36,878 bases of DNA from Diphasiastrum complanatum. Taxonomy: Eukaryota > Streptophyta > Lycopodiopsida > Lycopodiales > Lycopodiaceae. The stretch lies in assembly GCA_029204225.1 (NCBI GenBank), contig MU835721.1, forward strand, positions 1 through 36,878. The letters are read 5' to 3'. A program made the position numbers and the translations under genes. Shown here piece by piece: positions 29,618 to 36,878 of the stretch. The notes under the pieces are model-generated. The model was not told the origin of the DNA and ran no database searches. It saw only the letters and a list, made by a program, of their open reading frames with translations. Each line of letters starts with the position of its first letter. The stretch's first letter is position 1.

Positions 29618-30211
29618 ATCTATGGTCTAAAACATGCAGCACGAGCCTGGTACAAAAAGCTTGATGGTCTTCTGAAGTCTCTAGACTTCAATCCTACTCA
29701 ATCAGACTGTAATGTCTACATCAAAAGAGTAGGAAAGGATTTTGTGATACTGACCATTTTCGTGGATGATTCGCTGATGATAGGAAATTCCTTGATGTTG
29801 ATCAAAGACACGAAGAGTTAGATTTCTGAAAACTATGAAATCACAGATCTTGGAGAAGCAACAAAATGCCTAGGATTGGAGATCAGAAGAAATCAAACAA
29901 ATGGTGAAATGCACTTGAGTCAGTCAGAATACGCCAGAAAAGTGTTGAAGCAATACCACATGATGGACTGTAAAGAGAAAGCCACACCAATGATAGCTGG
30001 AGCCAAGCTCATGAAACAGGATTGCCCAAAAATAGAATAACAGAAGATGGCAGGTATACTCTACCAAAACTTAATCAGTAGTATGATATACTTAACAATT
30101 TGTACCAGACCCGATCTGGCCTTCTCTATTTACACATTGAGCCAATTATGTTCCAATCCTGGTCTAGCACATTGGAAAATGGCCAAACGAATCCTACAGT
30201 ATCCATGCCTC
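29618..30211 (+). pseudogene. Copia reverse transcriptase C-terminal part, opposite strand
   Basis: The frame reads IYGLKHAARAWYKKLDGLL, VYIKRVGKDFVI, TIFVDDSLMIG (catalytic FVDD in place of the usual YVDD), DLGEATKCLGLEI, KVLKQYHMMDC, then TICTRPDLAFSIYTLSQ and GLAHWKMAKRIL. Stops lie at TAG 29818-29820 and TAA 30038-30040. It stops at about 30211 against the minus-strand hinge of element C. Upstream (29571-29617) no homology is seen. Confidence 0.82.
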
Positions 30212-30219
30212 GTTTCGCC

Positions 30220-31420
30220 TCATCGACTCGATCTCCTCTGACATTGGCTATTTCCAGAATTCTCCCTCTGGACTCTGGATAGCTTCTTGGTATGTTGCTG
30301 GCTCTTCTGTGAAGCTGCAGTACTCAAACTGCGTGTCTTCGCTCCATTGAAGAGTGTCAGAATAGCGTTCTGGAAGTCTTCTTTGTCTTGTTGACCTTCA
30401 AGGTTCGTTTCGTCGTTGCTCAAACATTTCTTGTTCGTGGGGTCGATCCTCTATTTTTTGCTGCTCTGGAGTCTGGGGTCCTGCATCTTGATTTGATGTA
30501 TGTCCTCGGTCTCCCTCTTGAATAGGCAGCAGTGTGAAGATCTCATGGCTTCTTTCGTCTTTCAGTCTAGGGAATGTGAACTCATCGAACTTTACATCTC
30601 TACTCAAAACAACCTTCTTCATGGTTGGATCGTAGAGTCTGTACACATGTGTTCCGTTCGAGTAGCCGACCATGATTGTTTGTTCAGATTTGTCGTCGAG
30701 CTTGCTTCTCTTTTCCTTTGGAATGTGCTTGTACGCTGCACATCCAAACACTCGTGCGTATGACAGATTAGGCTTTCTGCCTGTCCACAATTCGTATGGT
30801 GTTTTGTTCTCCAGCGTTGTCGTCGTGGATCTGTTCTACAGATGTACAGCTGCAGCTATTGCCTCGGCCCAGAATTGACCTGGCAATTGAGTATGTGCCA
30901 TCATGCATTTGGCTCCTTCGACTAGCATTTTGTTTTTTCTTTCTGCCACACCATTGTATTCTGGTGTGTATGCAGGAGTGAACTGGTGTTCAATGTCCTA
31001 TTCTTCGCATAATCTTGAGAATTCTATGCTTTTGTATTCACCTCCATTGTCAGATCTAAGGATCTGTATATTTTTTGAGGTGTGTCGCTCTGTGAATGCC
31101 ACGAATTTCTTGAAAGAATCAAACACTTCAGATTTCTTCCTCAAGTAGTAGATCGTGGTCATCTGACTGTAATCATCTATGAACATTAAAAAATATCTTG
31201 AACTTGAGAGCGAATCTGTTTTCATCGGTCCACAAAAACCAGAGTGGACAAGCTCAAGAACTTCCTTGGATCTTCTTCCCTCGTGTGTGAATGGATTCCG
31301 ATGTTGCTTGCCTTTTTGACAAGCTTTATAGAACTCAGCCTCGAGCCTTGAAATTTTAAGACCTGTGACAATGTCCTTTGTGCTCATGTTGTAGAGGCTC
31401 CGCATGTCCAGATGATACAT
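30220..31420 (-). pseudogene. Element C integrase and hinge
   Basis: On the minus strand: MYHLDMRSLYNMS, CQKGKQHRNPF, the integrase first-aspartate region HSGFCGPM, where aspartate appears replaced by glycine, FLMFIDDYSQ, ILRSDNGGEYKS with the second aspartate, a stop near 30998, then in the following stretch NGVAERKN with the glutamate, and after a further break WTGRKPNLSYARVFGCAAYK and VGYSNGTHVYRLYDP. The acidic hinge runs in two frames to 30220. Several stops and the lost aspartate make it dead. Confidence 0.8.
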
Positions 31421-31435
31421 TTTCCTATGCCAGAG

Positions 31436-32152
31436 CTAATCTTCATTTCTTGAAGCATTTAATATGCTATCAGAGTTGCTGATTATTTTGGCCTGGTAGA
31501 GTTTTTCTTCTCTGCATCCGACCGTCAGCAACTTGTTTGTCGTCTTCTCGATCATACGGCAAGTGTTGTCGTCGAACATAACTTGAATGCCTAGATCTGC
31601 CATCTTGGAGACATATACCAGATCCTTTCTGAGTGAGGGCACATAGAGTGCTCCTAGCAGCTCTGCTTGGTCTGACAGTGTTCGTATTTGTAGAGAGCCG
31701 ATGCCCTTGACATCATGTCTACTTCCATCGCCTAGAATTACCCCTCTATCATTTTTGAATTTGCGAAAGTTGATCAAGATCTTCTTGTTGCAGGTTATGT
31801 GAGATGTTGCTCTTGAATCGATGATCACATCGTAGTCATGTTCGAAGTAGCTTGTCGAAGCTTCGTCGAGTATCGTGAAAGCTTCATCACCTCTTTCTGC
31901 ATCTTTAGATGACTCTGCAACGTTTGTCTTTTCAGCTTTGTTTTTTCTTTTTGGGTTGAATCTGCAGTCGTGTGCAGAATGCCCTTTCTTCTTGTAATGC
32001 ATGCAGGGTATTGCTGGATTGAACCAACATTTGTTGGCCGTATGGCCTGGTTTGTGGCAGTGATCGTAGGAAGAAGATTGTTGATTCGAGAAATCTTGGC
32101 TTGTTTTTGTTCTTCTTCTTTCCTTTCGTGAAGAGAGCTTTCTCTTAATCAT
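31436..32152 (-). pseudogene. Element C gag C-terminus and protease
   Basis: The 238-residue frame holds two zinc-knuckle copies, the first YDHCHKPGHTANKC with its first cysteine replaced by tyrosine and the second CMHYKKKGHSAHDC with its second cysteine replaced by tyrosine. The protease follows: VIIDSRATSHITCN, RGVILGDGSRHDVKGIGSL and ALYVPSLRKDLVYVSKM. It stops near 31436, where the Gag-pre-integrase motif continues after the break. Confidence 0.82.
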
Positions 32153-32174
32153 TGCTTCTCTCTCCTTTGTCTTT

Positions 32175-32700
32175 CATCAGTCTCTCATCAGTGACAAGAC
32201 TGATTGCTTTGTTGAATGTCATAATCTGGTAGACTCAGTATGAGCATTCTCAGCGGCTGATAGGACGTCGGTAGAGATTACATGAAGTACATCAGCTGCT
32301 GTGGTGCTGGGACCTGGTGCTCATGTCCTGATGCAACGAGTTGAGCGAAGATCATTCCGATCTTCTCAACGTGCTGATCCAACTGGTTGCCATCCCACCG
32401 TATTGATTGCAGTTGATTGTGAAGGTGCATGACTGAAGTTGCAGTCTTCACTTCATACTTCTGCTTCAATCTTTCCCATGCTGCATGGCTACTTTCACAG
32501 TCTTCAATCTGCATGAGTAGATCTTCATTTATGGACAAAATGATGATCGTCATTGCGCGCTCATCCTTTCACCTCTGAGAGCTCGATCACCGACCGGATG
32601 TCTTCGCCCTTGAGGAGTGTTTTGATTTTGAATTTCCAGATTCTGTAATTTGTGCCATCGAGACTGATTGCTACTTTGGTCTAGATTGTCATAGCCATAT
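32175..32700 (-). pseudogene. Element C gag N-terminal part
   Basis: From the right: LDGTNYRIWKFKIKTLLKGE and IRSVIELSEVKG, a stop and frameshift, then ILSINEDLLMQIEDCESSHA, WERLKQKYEV, LHNQLQSIRWDGNQLDQHV and QLMYFM with a stop at 32278. More Gag-like sequence continues in other frames to about 32175. A UBN2-type Gag, not functional. Confidence 0.75.
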
Positions 32701-32753
32701 TGTGTTGTCTGGAAGAATCACTACTGGGATATCAGTAGTGATAACCTGTACCA

Positions 32754-33502
32754 TGTCATAAAAGCGAGACTGTTTCGTGTTCGTCTTCTCCTTCTCTGTT
32801 CGCGAACAATTTTATTTCTTTGAATTATCTTTTCGAACGGAAGCCCTTACAGGATCCCAGACACTCGACTACGCATCGCAGAACATATTTTATTCTAGCA
32901 ATCAAGACACAAAGCACAAGACCAAGAGATACACGAAAATAGAGCGACTATATTGTCAGTTTGGTTTTGGAGCGAGATCGTCAGTGTCTCGCTCGTTGGC
33001 AGATTGACACTCTTCCCTTACGCTGTGTTCTGCTCGTTGGCAGACTTTCGTGCACAGCTATGGTGTCTTTACTTTCTTACTCTATTCGCTACGTCTCTCT
33101 CTGTCTCTTACAAATCTCTGTATTCTCATCACTCATTTATGATACAGAGAGGATCGTTTATACCTCCACTATGTGGAGTTTACAAGATAGCTAAACGTCG
33201 AATCACTAGACTAGTTAACGCTAATCAACTAGTTAGTTAGTCTTCGTCGTTGCTACTCGTTTCAGCTGGGCGTGAAGCCCATTGAGCTGCCAGCTGGCGG
33301 CGCGAAAGATTTTTCTTCGTTTGATTCGTAATCTCCCGTTTGCTTTCGTTCTTTTCGTAGTTTTCATTTTGCATCCCTCTTGCGGTTTGTGGTCCTGGAG
33401 GTGTGTTTGCGATTCGTGAATCGTTCATGCTTCGAGTCAAAGACACGTTGACAGTCACGAATCGTTCTCGGTCGACCTTTGTGTCTTGTTCGTGTTGCAA
33501 CA
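32754..33502 (-). repeat. Right (5') LTR of element C
   Basis: It starts TGTCATAAAAGCG and is homologous to the left LTR to 33362. The end is placed at GTTGCAACA (about 33502) from the terminus only. On the internal side (32741-32753) the minus strand reads ATGGTACAGGTTATC, not the usual TGGTATCAGAGC, so the primer is unclear. Confidence 0.6.
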
Positions 33503-34880
33503 AAGTTGCAGGAGTATACCATTTCTGACAGTTCTAGGCTCTATATAAGGGGGCCAAACTCGCCCTACTACTCACGTTTGTGGTTGATTCATTGCCAAGC
33601 TCTCACTCTACTTTCATGCTTCTTGTTCCTTGGCTTAGGGGTGAAGCTTCTAGAATTGATTGGTTGCTTCTACTTGATTGGGTGGTTTCTCCATAGAGTG
33701 TTTTCCATTGTGTTTGTCTTGTAAGCAGGATCTTGAGGAGCTTTCTCTTATAACTTTGCTTTGGAAACATATTGATGTCTTCATAAGAAATTTCATGATT
33801 TCTTGTCATTATGTGCGGAATTTGTTGTGAAGCGTTAGGGACAAACTGTAGGGGACAAAATGTAACAGTACCATCTGTCATTGTATCTTTCTATCGTCAA
33901 CGTATTTCTGTTGCATTGCAACATTCACAGACACTTTCAATTCTTCGACGAGCTCAATTTGCATGAGCGGCGAGTTCGAAGCTTCCTGCATTACCTATTA
34001 CTGAAACAGTAGGTTTTGAACAATTAGTTTGATATTTAATATTTTACTAAGCTTTTTAGCTTAATTACTCTTTGCCAATGGGCATTATCTTTCTATCTGC
34101 TTTCATCGATTTGTACATAGATGGGTTTTCCCATCCTTCAATAATCAAAGCATTAGACAATAAGTACTTGAGACTTGTTTCAATAAATAATAAGTGCTTT
34201 GAAATCTTGTCCTTTAATCATGAGATTTTTTTGCATATGGAATTGGTTATTATGTTCAAAGATTGGCACAAGGAATATGAAACCATGCCACTATAACGAT
34301 CACCAAGTGAAGATCTTCTCAAATCATGTTACATGCAACCAAAAGGAAACCTGTGGAGCAAAACCACCCAATCAATAGGAAATGGCTAGTCCACACCCTA
34401 ACCACTTCACCCCCAAGCCAAGGTGAACAAATACAAGAGAGCAGGGGATCCTAGCTTCATGAATCAGAAAATCCAATGAGGAGATGGACGAGTTTCACCA
34501 AGATATATATTGTTATGGCCATATTTGGTTAAGGACTTGGAATAGTCCTAATATTGTAGGCCGGCCCTCCAATGTTCAATATTATTGGTCACTCCGAGAT
34601 CTAATTCCAAGTCAAGGCTTGTTTGCGACTAATTACCTTGAGAGGACCCAGACGCTCTAATTGAGACAAGCAGGAGGACTGCATGGAGAGATGTGATCTA
34701 TTTATAGTTGACCTGCATGGGGATTGCATGGGTTCATGCACAGGAATCTACTCTCTATATATTGAGGTAGGATTTCTCTCGTCGACATATTGGGTTTAGG
34801 TTACTAGTTTTCCTCTTCTCCTCTAGCTTTCACATTGCATGGCTTGGGGGCTAGATCCAGGTTTTTTTTATCTAGATTTG
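33503..34880. other. Unassigned 1.4-kb stretch
   Basis: A TATA-like CTATATAAGGGGGCC is at about 33540-33554. Small open frames (33603-33881 minus; 34072-34296 plus, 74 residues) resemble nothing I know. Part of this may be an LTR or host intergenic DNA, but neither ends nor repeats are visible. Confidence 0.4.
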
Positions 34881-35468
34881 GTTGGGCGGTTTGGCTCTAT
34901 AGTGGCGCCACAGTTAGCAGCAGTTGAATAATTCGGACAAATGCTCAATGAAACAATACAGTAGTGATATTGAGAATTTGCACTCTGATTAATATCAAAC
35001 AGTGAGTCCAATGCTTGAAGTGATAACTTCAGCTTACAATCGTTGAGTGTGATAACTCTGGCTACAAAAAGATTGATCAGATTAAGAATTATCAGAAAAA
35101 GTTTTCTGATGAAGATTCTAGAATTGATATACAACAAAATATCTACAACAACCGTTTTTGTTGCAGTTATTACAACCGCCTCATTACAGTTCATGCATGT
35201 ACAAAGTGGGCGGACTCTCAACGCGAAGTCGTTGGACCGAGACCGATAGTATCAAAATTTACAATGTATCAAAAAATGTTCAACGACCCAAAAATATACA
35301 CTGATTCAAAAAATTACGATTTTTTCAAGTCGATCCAATATCAAAAAATTCTAGAAAATTCGATCCTGAATTTTTTGATCTTCTGCTCAAGAATTCGAGC
35401 CTTCTTTTTCTGGTTTTTCATGATGCTCATTAATGAATGGATTTGAGACTGAGCATTGAATTCCAATA
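34880..35468 (-). repeat. 3' LTR of copia family 2 (minus copy; right-hand limit clear, left uncertain)
   Basis: On the minus strand it starts TATTGGAATTCAATGCTCAG after the polypurine tract, matching TGTTGGATTTTAATGCTCAG at 6483 with the terminal TG changed to TA. The inverted repeat ATGCTCA/TGAGCAT (35423-35429 and 35450-35456) is kept, and a later CATTGAGCATTTGTC block resembles the plus copy near 7230. The left end is not defined. Confidence 0.6.
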
Positions 35469-35479
35469 CTCCCCCTTAA
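35469..35479 (-). other. Polypurine tract of copia family 2 (minus copy)
   Basis: The minus strand reads TTAAGGGGGAG immediately before the LTR. Confidence 0.75.
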
Positions 35480-36142
35480 TGTGGATCCTGAAAACTTTTG
35501 ATTTTCAGATTCAACATGTCGTTGAATCTGAGATGGTGCTCCTTTGACAGACCCTTTGTGAAGTAATTTGCTACCATTAATTATGTCCTGCGGTAGACTA
35601 ATGATACCTCCTTGTTTTGCACTTTCTCTCTTAAATGGTCGTTGGATGTGACTGTGCAAGGTCAATTTCTGCTAGCAGGTGCCTTAGCCAGATTGCTTCT
35701 TTGGTAGCATTTGTGGCAACAATATATTCTGATTCAGTTGATGACAATGCTACTGAGGTCTACTTTTGACTGTTCCAAGAGATTGTGCCTTGACTGTATA
35801 AAAATACAAATCCAAAAGTTGATCTTCTGGTATCGATATCTCTTGCCCAATCTGCATCTGTGTATCCTTCAAGAATATTGGTAGGTTGGTTGCCTCCATA
35901 ACATATGTTGAGATGTTTTGTTGCTTGGATGTACTTCATGACTTTTGTGAGTGCTTTCCAATGGGCTAGACCTAGATTCGATAGGAACTGGCTGAGTGAA
36001 CTAATTGAATATGCAAGGTCTGGTCTTGCGCAGATCATTGCGTACATCAATGAGCCGATGATGGAGTGAAAACAGATATTGTTTCATTTTTTTCTACCTT
36101 AGTTTGAGGAGATTGTTCATTTGATAGCTTTAGTCCAGGAAC
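35479..36142 (-). pseudogene. Copia reverse transcriptase end and RNase H (family 2)
   Basis: From the right on the minus strand: KLSNEQSPQTKVEK, a frame change, MYAMICARPDLAYSISSLSQ, LAHWKALTKVMKYIQ, YTDADWARDIDTRRSTFGF and TISWNSQK before a stop near 35759. It goes on ATNATKEAIWLRHLLAEID, then a deletion of about 40 codons covering DCDNQS and SKHIEI, and the family-2 C-terminus. This is the minus-strand counterpart of 6074-6475 and extends further upstream. It joins a Ty3/gypsy integrase at about 36142. Confidence 0.82.
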
Positions 36143-36878
36143 TTAAAATACTTACCTGTATGCATAGTTTTTGAACCTTTCGGAATTCTAAGATATACCC
36201 AATCATCAACTTTAAAATCTTTGAGAGTCCTCTTAAGATCGACATACTGCTTAGCTCTATCTTGAGCACTACGGATACTATCACGTGCCACTTGCAACAT
36301 TTCATGCATATAATGCAGGAAATCCGCAACTTTTTGGATCTTAATGGACATCGTCTCCACGTTTACTAGAGATCTAGGTTGAAAACCGTACATAAGTATA
36401 AACAGACTATAACTTGTATAGAATGTTTTCTACAATTGCAAGCAAATTCAATCAAATGAATGTAATCTTTCCACTGAGACTGCCTGTGAGACACATATGT
36501 CCTCAACATATCCTCCATAGTCTGATTAGTCTTTTTTGTATGGCCATCTGATTCAGGATGATCAATAGAATTAAAACTAAGCAAGGTTTCTAGCTTATGG
36601 AATATAGCTGACCAAAAGTGACATGTAAACTTAGGATCTCTGTCACTAACAATATCACTTGGCAATCCATAAAGCCTGGATAATCTGTCCACAAAGATCT
36701 AGGCTAAATCCAAAGCCTTACCAGTTGATTTAGCTGGTATGAACGTAGCTAACTTAGTTAACATGTCCATTACAACCCAAATAGAATCATTCTGATGTTG
36801 GATCTTTGGAAGTCCAACTACAAAATCCATGATATGCTTTCCCATCGTTTCTGAGGGGTATCTAAGAGATGTAACAAC
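36143..36878 (-). pseudogene. Ty3/gypsy integrase fragment
   Basis: The minus strand reads MGKHIMDFVVGLPKIQ, the first core aspartate in WVVMDMLTKLATFIP, a TAG before IFVDRLSRLYGLPSDIV, the second in SDRDPKFTCHFW, then HPESDGHTKKTNQTMEDML. In related integrases the position is HPQTDGQTERVN, so the catalytic glutamate here appears to be lysine. After a frame break it continues AKQYVDLKR, FKVDDWVYLRIPKGS and HTGKYFKFLD. Integrase inserts element DNA into the genome; this copy cannot. The fragment runs off the right edge and is cut on the left by copia sequence. Confidence 0.85.

Larger units (their letters stand above)
29035..33502 (-). mobile_element. Rearranged copia element C
   Basis: Two related LTRs (29035-29570 and 32754-~33502) enclose, on the minus strand from right to left, gag, protease, integrase and hinge, but then a reverse transcriptase fragment on the plus strand (29618-30211). 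The minus-strand part has several stops and frameshifts. Its lineage is that of elements A and B (double zinc knuckle, DSRATSH protease). The opposite-strand reverse transcriptase is either an internal inversion of the same element or an insertion of another copy. Confidence 0.75.

Noticed and set aside
34072-34296. A 74-codon plus frame in the unassigned stretch
   Set aside because: It has a start and modest length but no known similarity or supporting signals; kept as unassigned.

Overview
The window is plant nuclear DNA made almost entirely of nested, truncated and rearranged LTR retrotransposons. The evidence is plant-type primer-binding sites (initiator tRNA-Met and tRNA-Asp complements), polypurine tracts next to TG...CA termini, and many Ty1/copia and Ty3/gypsy protein fragments. 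I see no convincing cellular gene, RNA gene or CRISPR array, and no bacterial features. The species cannot be named from the sequence; a repeat-rich land plant, probably a seed plant, fits.

Layout. 1-4836 is a head-to-tail chain of three LTRs separated by two short (~770 bp) non-coding internal regions, each with a tRNA-Asp-type primer site and a polypurine tract. 4837-6032 is the 5' end of a minus-strand copia element (LTR, primer site, leader, gag fragment). 6074-7436 is the 3' end of a second copia family on the plus strand (RNase H, polypurine tract, LTR). 7527-9092 plus 15395-15855 is one plus-strand copia gag-protease-integrase gene, split in its integrase by a full-length minus-strand copia element at 9093-15389. 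The inserted element is flanked by a 5-bp GATTT duplication and its two 862-bp LTRs look almost identical, so it is the youngest layer.

15856-21550 is a patchwork of three copia 5' portions: an LTR with gag/protease/integrase, then gag to reverse transcriptase of a related element, then a gag tail with a zinc knuckle. The fragments are joined at abrupt points where integrase or reverse transcriptase runs into gag. 21551-27448 is a minus-strand LTR element that appears to carry only a gag-like gene with a very acidic repetitive N-terminus and no protease or polymerase, resembling the non-autonomous TR-GAG class. The copia RNase H 3' end follows at 27449-27951, with a probable LTR start and then a 127-bp scrap of the young element's LTR at 28530-28656.

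29035-33502 is a rearranged minus-strand copia element whose left LTR has lost ~83 bp and whose reverse transcriptase fragment points the opposite way. 33503-34880 holds nothing I can assign. 34880-36142 is a minus-strand copy of the second copia family's 3' end, and 36143-36878 is a minus-strand Ty3/gypsy integrase lacking its catalytic glutamate.

How the parts work together: only the element at 9093-15389 is close to a working unit, in which Gag, protease, integrase and reverse transcriptase/RNase H would act from one polyprotein, and even it has a frame break between integrase and reverse transcriptase. All other coding pieces are dead remnants. The most interesting signals are the acidic-Gag non-autonomous element, the three-LTR chain, the repeated chimeric joins, and the palindromic CACGTG motifs in the young element's LTRs.
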